In this document: positions 30,563-39,543 of the stretch, piece after piece
How positions within the stretch are numbered: the first letter of the stretch is position 1
Layout: every line of letters starts with the position of its first letter
Origin: an uncultured Eubacteriales bacterium
GTDB taxonomy: Bacteria; Bacillota; Clostridia; Peptostreptococcales; Anaerovoracaceae
Reading direction: 5' to 3'
NCBI GenBank assembly: GCA_902786815.1
Contig: CADADV010000006.1
Location: 1-50,343, forward strand
Length of the DNA: 50,343 bases
The notes under the pieces: model-generated
What the model was told of the DNA's origin: nothing
Database searches by the model: none
The model's input: only the letters and a program-made list of their open reading frames with translations
Program-made: the position numbers and the translations under genes

Positions 30563-30913
30563 TTAGAGTCCCGGGATCCCAAGGCCGGACGTGAACTTGC
30601 TCATCTCATTCTGCTCGATCTCTCCCATCTGGCGCAGCGCTTCGTTGACCGCGGCCATGACCAGATCCTGCAGCATTTCCACATCATCAGGGTCGCAGAC
30701 CTCAGGCTGGATCTGGATGTCCTTGACTTCCTTCTTGCCTGTTACCGTAACCGTCACAGCGCCGCCGCCGGCCGTGGCTGTCGTCTCCATCTGCTCGATT
30801 TCTTCCTGGACCTTGTCCATCTCTCTCTGCATCGCCTGCATTTGGGCCATCTGCTGTGCATTTCCCATCTTCGGCTGTTTTGGCCGCTTGCCGGCCTTCA
30901 TTCCTTTACCCAT
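30563..30913 (-). CDS. YbaB/EbfC family nucleoid-associated protein
   Basis: The 116-residue protein belongs to the YbaB/EbfC DNA-binding family. It has a Met/Gln-rich N-terminal helix ([20 protein letters not shown]) and a beta core with [20 protein letters not shown]. Members bind DNA as tweezers-like dimers and are nearly always encoded between dnaX and recR, as here. The N-terminus has an extra basic Lys-rich stretch (about residues 1-16). AGGAGG precedes the ATG. Confidence 0.94.
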   Translation of the reverse strand: MGKGMKAGKRPKQPKMGNAQQMAQMQAMQREMDKVQEEIEQMETTATAGGGAVTVTVTGKKEVKDIQIQPEVCDPDDVEMLQDLVMAAVNEALRQMGEIEQNEMSKFTSGLGIPGL

Positions 30914-30927
30914 AGTTCCTCCTGTTT

Positions 30928-32562
30928 CTATTTGACTTCAACTTTGATTCCCAATAGATCCGATGCGGCCGCTGCGATTTCCTCCGCCGGTTTCTCTTCC
31001 CGGGCGCTTTTCGCGAGTACGATCCGCATGGTTCTGAATTTGCCTGTATGCTTCTCCACCAGATGCTCCAGAAGCTTCCTGTTTTTTTCCGCGAGATTTC
31101 CGATGAACTCGTTGTTGACGGTAACCGTGAAGTTCTTTTCTTCGATAGATGTGAGCTGCGCGCTGTTGCGGATGATATAGATGCTCCCTTTCTCTTCTTC
31201 ACCGTCCTCGAAGACTTTGTTCCAGATGTCCTCGCAATCGAAACTGCCCGGAGTGTCCGGCGTCTGTGCAAGGACGTCCGGTGCCGGTGCTGCCTGTACT
31301 GGTTCTGCAGGAATCGGTGCGCCCTGTTCCGTCTCTGTAGGCGCCGGTACCGCAGGCGCTGGTGCAGCCGGCGCAGGTGCAGCCGGAACTGTCCTGGCCG
31401 GAACCGGTGCAGCGGACACTGCATCTGGTGGCGAAGCAGGCGTGTCGACGAACCGGGGCTCCGTCAGTTCACGGATCTGTCCGGCGCCCATGCAGAGCCG
31501 GACGATGGCCAGTTCCAGAAGAATGCGGGGCTGAGTGGACCACCTGGCCTCATTGGACATGGAGGAAAGCTCCATGATGCCCCGGTTGATATCTTCAGGC
31601 TCGAGTACAGCTGCCTGACGTCTGAGACGTTCGATGTTCTCGGCGGACATGCCCAGAACAGTCTCCGGATTTCTCATGTATTTGACAAGAAGCAGGTTTC
31701 TGTAGTGACCTGTCCAGTCGCGCATGAACTGGCGCACATCCTTTCCATCCTCAAGGAGCCTGCTCAGGAAAATGATCGCTTCTTCGGTCCTCTTCTTACG
31801 GACCATATCCGTCAGTTCCAGGAAATCCTCCGCGCCGGAAGCGCCGAGAAATTCCAGGACATCGTCCGCAGTGACCTGCTCATCCCGGCCTGCGATGCAC
31901 TGATCCAGTATGCTCAGTCCGTCTCTGACCGACCCGTCCGCGTTGGCGGCGATGATCCGCAGGGCGTCTTCTGTGACGTTGATTCCAAGGGCGGCGCAGA
32001 TGTCTGACATTCCCTTGATCAGAACCGCTTCGGGAACGCGTTTGAAATCAAGACGCATGCACCTGGACAGAACGGTTGCCGGAAGCTTATGGACTTCCGT
32101 AGTCGCCAGTATGAATGTGACATACTCCGGCGGTTCTTCCAGCGTCTTCAGAAGCGCATTGAACGCTTCCGTTGTCAGCATGTGCACTTCATCGATGATG
32201 TACACTTTCATGCGCCCCGCTGCAGGCGGATACTTCACGCTTTCCCTGAGTTCCCTGACATCATCAACACCGCGGTTTGAAGCCGCGTCGATTTCGATCA
32301 CATCAAGGAAACTGCCTTCTTTGATTGCCTGACAGTTGGGGCACTGACCGCAGGGGCGCTGTCCTTCGGAAAGGCAGTTCAGTCCCTTGGCGAGAAGCCT
32401 GGCCGTGGTGGTTTTGCCTGTACCCCTCGTTCCGCAGAACAGGTACGCATGGCTTGTGCTGCCTGTGGCGATCTGGTTCTGCAGTATTCGTACGATATGA
32501 TCCTGCCCGAGGACTTCTTCAAAGACCTCCGGACGATACTGTCTGTAAAGCGCTCTGTACAT
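30928..32562 (-). CDS. dnaX: DNA polymerase III subunit gamma/tau
   Basis: DnaX is the clamp-loader ATPase and tau organiser of the replisome. From the ATG at 32562 the protein has 544 residues and begins [14 protein letters not shown], the family start. Walker [12 protein letters not shown] is at about 44-54, the zinc cysteines are C63, C71, C74 and C77, and the Walker B segment is IIDEVHML. A Pro/Ala-rich linker of about 65 residues follows the clamp-loader domains and precedes the tau C-terminal region. Upstream in-frame codons overlap the SRP RNA and are rejected; GGGAG lies before the chosen ATG. Confidence 0.95.
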   Translation of the reverse strand: MYRALYRQYRPEVFEEVLGQDHIVRILQNQIATGSTSHAYLFCGTRGTGKTTTARLLAKGLNCLSEGQRPCGQCPNCQAIKEGSFLDVIEIDAASNRGVDDVRELRESVKYPPAAGRMKVYIIDEVHMLTTEAFNALLKTLEEPPEYVTFILATTEVHKLPATVLSRCMRLDFKRVPEAVLIKGMSDICAALGINVTEDALRIIAANADGSVRDGLSILDQCIAGRDEQVTADDVLEFLGASGAEDFLELTDMVRKKRTEEAIIFLSRLLEDGKDVRQFMRDWTGHYRNLLLVKYMRNPETVLGMSAENIERLRRQAAVLEPEDINRGIMELSSMSNEARWSTQPRILLELAIVRLCMGAGQIRELTEPRFVDTPASPPDAVSAAPVPARTVPAAPAPAAPAPAVPAPTETEQGAPIPAEPVQAAPAPDVLAQTPDTPGSFDCEDIWNKVFEDGEEEKGSIYIIRNSAQLTSIEEKNFTVTVNNEFIGNLAEKNRKLLEHLVEKHTGKFRTMRIVLAKSAREEKPAEEIAAAASDLLGIKVEVK

Positions 32563-32587
32563 GAAAACTGTTCTCCCGTAATATTCC

Positions 32588-32746
32588 AAATTGCCCTTTG
32601 ATGGTCCCGCAGGCGTTGGAGAAGGCTGATCTGCGGCACATAAGACATTCCGCTTATTGCTGCTTCCTTCCGGACCTGACAAGGTTCACGGCGTCCTATT
32701 GCGCAGGACCCAATCCATGCCTTACGGAACCATCAAAGGGCAATTT
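32588..32746 (-). ncRNA. ffs: Signal recognition particle RNA (4.5S-like, small type)
   Basis: The minus strand contains the conserved SRP RNA domain IV: GTCAGGTCCGGAAGGAAGCA followed by GCAATAAG, which binds Ffh, closed by helices with GGACGCCGTGAACC. The ends form a perfect 18-base inverted repeat (32588-32605 and 32729-32746, AAATTGCCCTTTGATGGT). The RNA is about 150 bases and lacks an Alu domain, so it is the small bacterial type. A strong promoter lies directly upstream, and dnaX starts 25 bases downstream with no T-run between. Confidence 0.95.
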
Positions 32747-32757
32747 GACCATGTCTG

Positions 32758-32786
32758 ATTATAGTATCTTTGTGTTTGACCGTCAA
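32758..32786 (-). promoter_or_regulatory. Promoter of SRP RNA and probably dnaX-ybaB-recR
   Basis: On the minus strand TTGACG (32781-32786) is followed after 17 bases by TATAAT (32758-32763). The start site would fall near 32750, which matches the 5' end of the SRP RNA. The -35 region also forms a short palindrome TTGACGGTCAA. Confidence 0.88.
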
Positions 32787-32796
32787 TACCGACCGA

Positions 32797-33534
32797 TCAG
32801 AATAAATCCGAATTCCGGTCGCCTGAAAGTGTCTGTGTGTAGAAGCCGGCGTGCCAGTCTTCTGCGGAGTACTGGTTCACCCTCTTCACAGCGACGATGT
32901 ACATGAACAGAACGAACGCCAGGAGCACGAAGGTCGTTCCGTACTCGCCCAGGAAGGCCATCGTATCGTAGAACCCGTGAATGAGGAACGGTATGAACAG
33001 CGCTTTGAACGTCGCTGTCGTTGCTTTGCCATGCTGTCCCTCAATGGAATACCTCTTGGCCGCACCGTAATAGATTCCCATGAACACGCCGCAGAAGCAG
33101 TGCAGCGGCACTGCCAGAACGCCGCGCATCAGAGCTGTATACAGACCGCCTTCCATTACGTAAAGCACATTCTCAAGAATCGCAAATCCCGCCGCGACTG
33201 AAACGCCGTACACGATGCCGTCAAACCGGTAGTTGAAATTCCTGTTCCTCCAGGAGCCGATCCGAAGCAGCAGATACTTGCAGACCTCCTCGCACAAAGC
33301 TGCAACCAGAAATGCGTTGTACACCGCGCCGGCGACGCTTCCTTCCTGCAGCCCCGGCGCAAGAGCGCCCATATAAGTTTCTGCAAACACGGCAGGAACA
33401 CAGGATACCGCTCCCAAGATCACGAGCTTGACGATAAGGCTGACAGGCTCATGCTCCACCTTGTCTTTTCTGAAGATGTAGATAATGATCAGGATTCCCG
33501 GCAAAAGAGCCAGAAACAGAAGATAAGTTTCCAT
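32797..33534 (-). CDS. PrsW-family intramembrane metalloprotease
   Basis: The 245-residue membrane protein has about eight predicted helices and the PrsW motifs in order: EEVCKYLLL (Glu82, Glu83), FDGIVYGVSVAAGFAILEN, HCFCGVFMG and HGFYDT. The glutamates and histidines are the predicted zinc and catalytic residues. Family members cleave membrane proteins such as anti-sigma factors in Bacillus; the target here is unknown. The ATG follows AAAGGAG, 14 bases after the preceding gene. The stop lies just upstream of the SRP RNA promoter. Confidence 0.9.
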   Translation of the reverse strand: METYLLFLALLPGILIIIYIFRKDKVEHEPVSLIVKLVILGAVSCVPAVFAETYMGALAPGLQEGSVAGAVYNAFLVAALCEEVCKYLLLRIGSWRNRNFNYRFDGIVYGVSVAAGFAILENVLYVMEGGLYTALMRGVLAVPLHCFCGVFMGIYYGAAKRYSIEGQHGKATTATFKALFIPFLIHGFYDTMAFLGEYGTTFVLLAFVLFMYIVAVKRVNQYSAEDWHAGFYTQTLSGDRNSDLF

Positions 33535-33548
33535 CTTTTTCTCCTTTG

Positions 33549-34601
33549 TTACTTGTATGTTTTATATATTTCGTCTGCGTACGGCGGATCGATTTTCACT
33601 TTGATCCTCCCCATGCAGCCGGAACCGCAGGTCAGGGTGTGCCGCGCCATGCAGATGCCGTCAGACTCCTCTTTGATGATTCCGATCACGGACGCATCGA
33701 CACCGGCGGCTTTCATTGCTTCTTCCATCTCGGCGCGCTTATCCTTTGGCACGATGATGATCATGGAGCCGCTGGAAATGAGCCGGAGCGGATCCACATC
33801 GAAAAGGCGGCAGATTCTCTCTGTCTCGGGATGCATCGGGATCGCGTCTTCCCAGACCTCAGCGCCTGTGCGGGAAATCTGACACATTTCCCAGACAGCC
33901 CCAAGTATACCACCTTCCGTGATGTCGTGCATCCCGTGTGTGCCCACTTTTCCGGCAGCGACGCCTTCCGGCACGACGCTGACCAGATCCAGAAACGATT
34001 TTGCCTTTGCGATTTCTTCGTCACTTACAAGTCTTTCGCCGTCAGGTCCGCACGCCGCCCGAAGCTGTTCCTCATGGTCGCATGCTATGATGCCTGTTCC
34101 TTCAAGCCCGACCGCCTTGGTCATCATGATGAAGTCTCCCGGCTTCATGTCATTACCGTCCTGCGACGTTCCTGCGGGCGCTTTGCCGATCGCTGTAGAT
34201 ACAATGACCGGCTGTCTGACTGCCGGTGTGATTTCCGTGTGGCCGCCTATGATTTCGACGCCTACTTCGGCAGCGGTCGTTCCCGCCTGCTGCATGATTT
34301 CTTCGACATCTGCGTCCGTCGTTCCTTCCGGGAGCATGCAAGCCAGCATGATTCCCAGCGGCTGGATACCGTTGGACGCGATATCGTTGCAGGTGATGTG
34401 GATCGCCAGTCTTCCGATGTCGCTCACCGTGGAAGAGATCGGATCTGTGGACATGACGCAGTCATAGTCCCCGAAATCGATCAGTGCGCAGTCCTCCCCG
34501 ATCCCGGGGCGGACTTTGACGTCGTCGTTTCTGTATGTGATCTTGCCGAACACGATCTGCCGCAGCATATCGCTGTCAAGTTTGCCTGTTTCTAATTTCA
34601 C
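33549..34601 (-). CDS. AIR synthase-related protein (HypE/ThiL/PurM fold)
   Basis: The 350-residue protein has the two domains of the AIR-synthase superfamily: an N-terminal ATP-binding part with GEDCALIDFG, STDPIS and CNDIASNGIQPLGIML, then GGHTEIT, and a C-terminal part with THGMHDITEGGILGAVWEM. It resembles HypE, but the C-terminus is YADEIYKTYK and lacks the terminal Cys that HypE needs for carbamoyl transfer, so HypE is unlikely. The start is a GTG that overlaps the ligA stop by four bases. The substrate is unknown. Confidence 0.82.
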   Translation of the reverse strand: MKLETGKLDSDMLRQIVFGKITYRNDDVKVRPGIGEDCALIDFGDYDCVMSTDPISSTVSDIGRLAIHITCNDIASNGIQPLGIMLACMLPEGTTDADVEEIMQQAGTTAAEVGVEIIGGHTEITPAVRQPVIVSTAIGKAPAGTSQDGNDMKPGDFIMMTKAVGLEGTGIIACDHEEQLRAACGPDGERLVSDEEIAKAKSFLDLVSVVPEGVAAGKVGTHGMHDITEGGILGAVWEMCQISRTGAEVWEDAIPMHPETERICRLFDVDPLRLISSGSMIIIVPKDKRAEMEEAMKAAGVDASVIGIIKEESDGICMARHTLTCGSGCMGRIKVKIDPPYADEIYKTYK

Positions 34602-36367
34602 TTTATCATCTCCAGAAAGTCTTCTTCAGTAATAATTGGGATACCCAGCTCCTTCGCCTTCTTGTTTTTGGAAGAAGCGGATGCGATGTCGTTGTTGATC
34701 AGGTAGTCTGTCTTCTTGCTGACAGAGCCGGCTGTCTTCCCGCCGAGTTCCTCGATCTTCGCTTTGGCAGCATCCCTGTTCTCAAAATGGGAAAGGCTGC
34801 CCGTTATGACGAAGGTCTTCCCCGCCAGAACATCCCCGGCCTCTTCGAAGCTCTCATCGATGGTCAGCACTCCGAGCAGATCCTCAACGAGTCTTTTGTT
34901 GTCCTCGTTATTAAAGTAATCCACATATGCTTTTGCCATAACGTCGCCGATACCTTCAATGCCGACGAGTTCTTCCTCCGTCAGCCCCGCGATATCGTCC
35001 CATTTGTTTTTACATGCCCGGCAGATCATACGCGCATTGGCAACGCCGATATTTGGGATCCCCAGCGCGTACAGCAGCCGGTCCGGCGTGGTATGGGCCG
35101 CCTTCTCCGCGGCGGCAAGCAGGTTTTCAAATGATTTCTCACCAAACCCGTCCATGGAAACGATGCGCTGCCTGCTGCCTTCCATCCGGAAGAGATCCGC
35201 CGGCGTCCTGATCAGCGCTTCATCCACAAATTTCTCCAGCGTCGCCTCCGACAAGCCTTCTATATTCATTGCGTTCCGTCCCACAAAGTGCGTGAACGAC
35301 TTGATTCTCTTAGCCGGACACTCCTCGTTGACACAGTGGACGGTCTCGATGCCGTTTTCGTTTCTGATCACGGTATCATGTCCGCAGACGGGGCACTTCT
35401 CCGGCGGTCCGATCAGCCTGCGCGGGGTTCCGTCCGCTGTCTGTTCCTCGCCCTTTGACTTGTTTCCTGCGATCTGCGGGATGATCATGTTGGCCTTGTA
35501 TACACTGATCGTGTCGCCGAACCCCAGCTCCAGCTCCCTGACGATACTCAGGTTGTGCACGGAAGCGCGGCTGACAGTCGTTCCCTCCAGTTCTACCGGT
35601 TCGAACACTGCAATCGGATTGATCAGCCCTGTTCTGGATGCGTTCCAGATGATATCGAGCAGTTTTGTATCGCTGATCTCATCCTGCCACTTGAAGGCGA
35701 TCGCATCCCTCGGAAACTTCGCCGTGGTTCCCAGCGATCTTCCGAATGCGATATCATCGTATATCAGAACGAGCCCGTCCGAGGGGATATCAAATCCCGG
35801 AATCGCCTGCTCATAGTCTTTCACCGCGTCCGCGACGGTCGCTGCCGTGACCGGAACGTTGCGGACTGTCTCGAAGCCCTGATCGTTCATCCACTCGATC
35901 TGCTGACGGCGGAATGCAAAATCCTCCCCGCCTGCTGCGAGGGAAAAGGCGTAAAACCGCACATGACGCTCCGCCGTGACCCTGCTGTTGAGCTGCCTCA
36001 CCGATCCGCTGCAAAGGTTTCGCGGATTCTTGTAGACGCCGTCTGTATTGATCGCTTCGAAATCGCTGTAGCTGATGACGGCCTCCCCTCTTATCACGAC
36101 CTGTCCCTTCTCCGGAATGGATACCGGGATGTTCTCGAATGTTCTGGCGTTGGCTGTAATAACTTCGCCTATGACGCCGTCGCCTCTTGTCACTGCTTTC
36201 GCGAGGCTGCCGTCTTCATAAGTCAGAACAACGGTCAGGCCGTCCAGCTTCCAGGACAGCAGGCCTTCCTTATCGCCCAGCCACCGCTGAAGCTCGCTGA
36301 CCTCTTTGGTCTTGTCCAGCGACAGCATGGGAGACGGATGCGGTTCCTTCGGAAGACTGCTTACCAC
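34598..36367 (-). CDS. ligA: NAD-dependent DNA ligase LigA, main fragment of a frameshifted gene
   Basis: This frame encodes the bulk of LigA, about 589 residues from a GTG. It opens VSSLPKEPHPSPMLSLDKTK and holds the adenylation motif SWKLDGL with the nucleotide-accepting Lys, the OB domain, a four-cysteine zinc finger (CPVCGHD and CVNEECPAKR), helix-hairpin-helix repeats and a C-terminal BRCT domain. The first 60 or so residues of a normal LigA (domain Ia, NMN/NAD binding) are missing from this frame and occur in another frame directly upstream (36361-36531). Without domain Ia the fragment should not react with NAD. Either the gene is broken or the junction carries a sequence error. It overlaps the AIR-like gene by four bases. 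Confidence 0.88.
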   Translation of the reverse strand: MVSSLPKEPHPSPMLSLDKTKEVSELQRWLGDKEGLLSWKLDGLTVVLTYEDGSLAKAVTRGDGVIGEVITANARTFENIPVSIPEKGQVVIRGEAVISYSDFEAINTDGVYKNPRNLCSGSVRQLNSRVTAERHVRFYAFSLAAGGEDFAFRRQQIEWMNDQGFETVRNVPVTAATVADAVKDYEQAIPGFDIPSDGLVLIYDDIAFGRSLGTTAKFPRDAIAFKWQDEISDTKLLDIIWNASRTGLINPIAVFEPVELEGTTVSRASVHNLSIVRELELGFGDTISVYKANMIIPQIAGNKSKGEEQTADGTPRRLIGPPEKCPVCGHDTVIRNENGIETVHCVNEECPAKRIKSFTHFVGRNAMNIEGLSEATLEKFVDEALIRTPADLFRMEGSRQRIVSMDGFGEKSFENLLAAAEKAAHTTPDRLLYALGIPNIGVANARMICRACKNKWDDIAGLTEEELVGIEGIGDVMAKAYVDYFNNEDNKRLVEDLLGVLTIDESFEEAGDVLAGKTFVITGSLSHFENRDAAKAKIEELGGKTAGSVSKKTDYLINNDIASASSKNKKAKELGIPIITEEDFLEMIK

Positions 36368-36531
36368 CTCATAGCCGACATTGACGGGATGCCCGTCTCT
36401 TTCTCAAGTGCAGCGAGCTCATCATACAAAGCATCATACTCCTGATTGGACATGATCTCCGTGTCCTGCTGATAGTAAGCCTTTGACGCTTCATTCAGTA
36501 TTCTGACTAATTCTTCGATTCGTTCTTTCAT
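36361..36531 (-). pseudogene. ligA: 5' fragment of ligA (domain Ia) in a shifted frame
   Basis: From the ATG at 36531, eight bases after the pcrA stop, 56 codons read MKERIEELVRILNEASKAYY and continue with the NAD/NMN-binding region including MSNQEYDALYDEL and EKETGI, then go out of frame and end at TAA (36361). Homologues would continue with something like VLSNSPTVNVGYEV; here the sequence jumps to VNVGYEVV in another frame, so about 19 bases appear lost near 36385-36395. No slippery heptamer is visible at the junction. Confidence 0.85.
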
Positions 36532-36538
36532 CTCGTTC

Positions 36539-38800
36539 TCACAGTTTCTTTAAAGGCGCAATGCCCAGAGCCAGTTTCCTGGTCTGGTCTGCGAATTCGA
36601 TCCGTATAACATTCCCGTTCAATTCGATGACCGTTCCCTCACCGAACTTCGGGTGGGAAACTCTGTCTCCCGGCGCGAAATCCGTCGCGTTTGCTTTTGC
36701 CATTGCATCGGCTTTTTTCTTTGTCTGCGCTCTGGCGTATTTTAACTGGTCAAATGGTTTGATAGGCGACCCCTGCGATGCGCCGTCTCTGAAGAGACCT
36801 TCGACCTTCTTTTCTTTCCTGTCGTAGATACCGTCCCCTTCCAGAAGCTTATTGTCAAGCTCGTGGAGAAAGACCGACTCGCGTGTGTAATCCGTTCTGC
36901 CGTACAGGGTCCGTGTCCTGGCGCTCGTCATCCACAGGCGCTTCTTCGCCCGGGTGATCCCCACATAGCAAAGCCGCCGTTCTTCTTCCAGTCCGTCTTC
37001 TCTGTCAAAAGCACGCCAGCCCGGGAACAGTCCGTCCTCCATGCCGGGCATGAACACATAAGGAAACTCCAGTCCCTTGGCGCTGTGAAGCGTCATGAGC
37101 GTGACGGCATTCTCCTCTGCGTCGTGATTGTCCACATCGGCCAGAAGCGCGATGCGTTCCATGAACTCTGCCAGGTTCATGTTCGGATCTTCTTTTTCAT
37201 ACCCGACGATGACTGACTTGAATTCCATGAGATTTTCAAGCCTGCTTTCTGCTTCGACCGTATGCTGATCCTCCAGCGCTTTCATATACCCAGAATTGAC
37301 CAGAAGCCCGTCATAAAGATCCGAAATCTTCATGTTGTCTTTTTCGATGCTGTAGGCTTCGATCAGACTGGCAAACTGTTTCAGATTCTCCGATACTTTC
37401 GTGCTGAATGAGCTGATGATTTCATCGTCGAGCAGGATATCAAAGAGACTGCATCCTCTGACCTGCGCCAGTGCCTGCAGCTTTTGCAGGGTCTTTCCTC
37501 CTACGCCTCTCTTCGGCTCGTTGACGATGCGGACCAGCGCCAGATTGTTGGCTTTGTTCTGCACCAGGCCCATATAGCTCATCATGTCTTTGATTTCTTT
37601 TCTGTCGTAATACCTGAGTCCGCCGAGCACGCGGTACGGGATCCCTCTTCCCGAAAGCGCCTCCTCAAAGGTTCTCGACTGGGCGTTCGTCCTGTAAAGG
37701 ATGGCGAACTCCCGGTAATCGGAACGGGCTGTACCTGAAAAAGCCGAAGATCCTGCGATCCTGTTGATCTCGCCGGCGATGAAATACGCCTCATCCTTTT
37801 CATCATCCGCGTTGTAGTAGACGATCTTCTTCCCGTCCTCAGAGTCTGTCCAGAGTTTCTTGGATTTGCGTCCTCTGTTGTGGGAAATGACGCTGTGGGC
37901 AGCCGCCAGAATGTTCGCCGTCGAACGGTAATTCTGCTCAAGTTTTACTGTTTTTGCACCTGGAAAATCCTTTTCAAATTCGAGGATGTTACGGATATCG
38001 GCGCCGCGCCACTGGTAGATACACTGATCGTCATCTCCGACAACGCACAAGTTCCGGCGGATGTTCCCGTTCCGGTCGCGCGCGTCGGCCAGCAGCTTGA
38101 CGAAGGCGTACTGGATCATGTTCGTATCCTGATACTCATCCACCATGATGTACTGGAATCTGTCCTGATATCTGAGCAGTATTTCTTCGTCCTTTTCAAA
38201 AAGTTCAACGGTCTTGAGGAGCAGATCGTCGAAATCCATAGCGTTGTTCTTTTTCAGGGTCTTGTCGTACTCGCGGTACACCTGGCCCATCATCTGCTCT
38301 TTGAAGTCCGTGCCGAAAAGATTGTTGTATTCCTTAGCGGTGATACGCTGCTCCTTGCAATGGGAAATCCTGCTCAGGAAGTATCCCGGCGCAAACTTCT
38401 TCGTGTCGATGTTGAGATCTTTGCAGATATTCTTCACTACCGTCTTCTGATCAGTTGGATCATAGACCGCGAAATCACGTCCGTAGTCAAGGACCTCCGC
38501 GTGACGCCGAAGGATCCTGAGGCACGCTGAGTGAAACGTGAGGATCCACATGTTGACGCCCTCGCCGATGAGGCGCTGGACCCTCTCCCGCATTTCCTTC
38601 GCAGCTTTGTTGGTGAAGGTCACGGCCAGGATATTGTAAGGGGAAACGTTCATCTCTCTGATGAGATACGCGATCCGGCATGTCATTGTACTGGTCTTGC
38701 CGCTCCCCGCTCCCGCAAGTATAAGAAGCGGACCCTCGGTATACGTGGCCGCTTCCCGTTGTTTGTCATTCAGTTTGTCAAGGTAATCCGTCCTTCCCAT
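36539..38800 (-). CDS. pcrA: ATP-dependent DNA helicase PcrA/UvrD
   Basis: This 753-residue SF1A helicase unwinds DNA 3' to 5' in repair and removes RecA filaments. Visible motifs are the Q motif (LNDKQREAA), Walker A AGAGSGKTSTM (about 31-41), motif II VDEYQDTN, motif III GDDDQCIYQWRGAD, motif IV-V TLHSAKGLEF and motif VI VGITRAKKRL. The C-terminal Tudor-like domain typical of PcrA is present (GDRVSHPKFGEGTVIE). The ATG follows GGGAG. It sits upstream of ligA, a common pairing in Firmicutes. Confidence 0.97.
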   Translation of the reverse strand: MGRTDYLDKLNDKQREAATYTEGPLLILAGAGSGKTSTMTCRIAYLIREMNVSPYNILAVTFTNKAAKEMRERVQRLIGEGVNMWILTFHSACLRILRRHAEVLDYGRDFAVYDPTDQKTVVKNICKDLNIDTKKFAPGYFLSRISHCKEQRITAKEYNNLFGTDFKEQMMGQVYREYDKTLKKNNAMDFDDLLLKTVELFEKDEEILLRYQDRFQYIMVDEYQDTNMIQYAFVKLLADARDRNGNIRRNLCVVGDDDQCIYQWRGADIRNILEFEKDFPGAKTVKLEQNYRSTANILAAAHSVISHNRGRKSKKLWTDSEDGKKIVYYNADDEKDEAYFIAGEINRIAGSSAFSGTARSDYREFAILYRTNAQSRTFEEALSGRGIPYRVLGGLRYYDRKEIKDMMSYMGLVQNKANNLALVRIVNEPKRGVGGKTLQKLQALAQVRGCSLFDILLDDEIISSFSTKVSENLKQFASLIEAYSIEKDNMKISDLYDGLLVNSGYMKALEDQHTVEAESRLENLMEFKSVIVGYEKEDPNMNLAEFMERIALLADVDNHDAEENAVTLMTLHSAKGLEFPYVFMPGMEDGLFPGWRAFDREDGLEEERRLCYVGITRAKKRLWMTSARTRTLYGRTDYTRESVFLHELDNKLLEGDGIYDRKEKKVEGLFRDGASQGSPIKPFDQLKYARAQTKKKADAMAKANATDFAPGDRVSHPKFGEGTVIELNGNVIRIEFADQTRKLALGIAPLKKL

Positions 38801-38818
38801 TGATACTCCCTATGCTCT

Positions 38819-39532
38819 CTAAAACAGTATTCCCCATACGATGTTCATCAGGAAACTTACACACGGCGTCAGGATCATGCCCGCGACGCCGAATACGATG
38901 ATGATGATCAGGAACCAGCTTCCGTAGTTGTAGATGCGCCAGTAAGTCTCCGTATTGCCGAATCCCGCGATCTGGGCGATGATGTTAAAACCGTCCAGCG
39001 GCGGACACGGAATCAGGTTGAAGATCATCAGCACGAAGTTGATCTGGATGGCATAGTAGATGATCCACCAGAAGCCTTCCGCAAGCGTTGAGTTCAGCGC
39101 GCCTCCTGTCGCAGTCACAAACACCTTTGCTATGATGATGAAGAGCACCGCCACCAGCAGGTTCATCACCACGCCGGCCAGAGAAACAAACAGTTCATCC
39201 CGCCTTCTGTGTTTGAAATTGTACGGATTGATCTGCACCGGCTGTCCCCATCCGAATCCGCAGAAGAACAGCGCCGCCAGTCCCATCCAGTCAATGTGCG
39301 CCATGGGATTGATCGTGACTCTGCCCTGGAGTTTCGGCGTGTTGTCTCCCAGTTTGTACGCCACGACCGCGTGCCCGAATTCATGCAGCGACAGACCGAT
39401 GATGATGCCCGGAAGAAGAAGCAGCTTCTCCATGAGCCACTGCTTGGGGTCAGCCATCCCGCTCCGCAGGGAGCTGCCTGCCAACAGCACGATAATGATT
39501 ATGAATGTGATGTCGATATTGCCTTTTCTCAA
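38819..39532 (-). CDS. M50-family site-2 protease-like membrane metalloprotease
   Basis: The 237-residue membrane protein has the zinc-binding HEFGH at residues 50-54 and a second motif NLIPCPPLDGF near residue 180, where the Asp completes the zinc site. It has about six helices and no PDZ domain, so it belongs to the small rhomboid-like-sized M50 group rather than to RseP. The start is a TTG preceded by GGGGTG. Its substrates are unknown. It follows etfA by 11 bases and precedes pcrA. Confidence 0.88.
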   Translation of the reverse strand: MRKGNIDITFIIIIVLLAGSSLRSGMADPKQWLMEKLLLLPGIIIGLSLHEFGHAVVAYKLGDNTPKLQGRVTINPMAHIDWMGLAALFFCGFGWGQPVQINPYNFKHRRRDELFVSLAGVVMNLLVAVLFIIIAKVFVTATGGALNSTLAEGFWWIIYYAIQINFVLMIFNLIPCPPLDGFNIIAQIAGFGNTETYWRIYNYGSWFLIIIIVFGVAGMILTPCVSFLMNIVWGILF

Positions 39533-39543
39533 AATATCACCCC

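Noticed and set aside
32563-32682. An upstream start for dnaX (40 extra residues)
   Set aside because: It would lie inside the SRP RNA gene and the extra residues do not resemble DnaX; the ATG at 32562 has a ribosome-binding site and the family start sequence.
33549-34601. Calling the AIR-synthase-like gene hypE
   Set aside because: The terminal Cys required for carbamoyl transfer is missing and the genomic context is ligA/prsW, not hyp genes.
36361-36400. Programmed frameshift in ligA
   Set aside because: No slippery heptamer or following pseudoknot is evident, and homologues have extra residues at the junction, which fits a deletion or a sequence error better.
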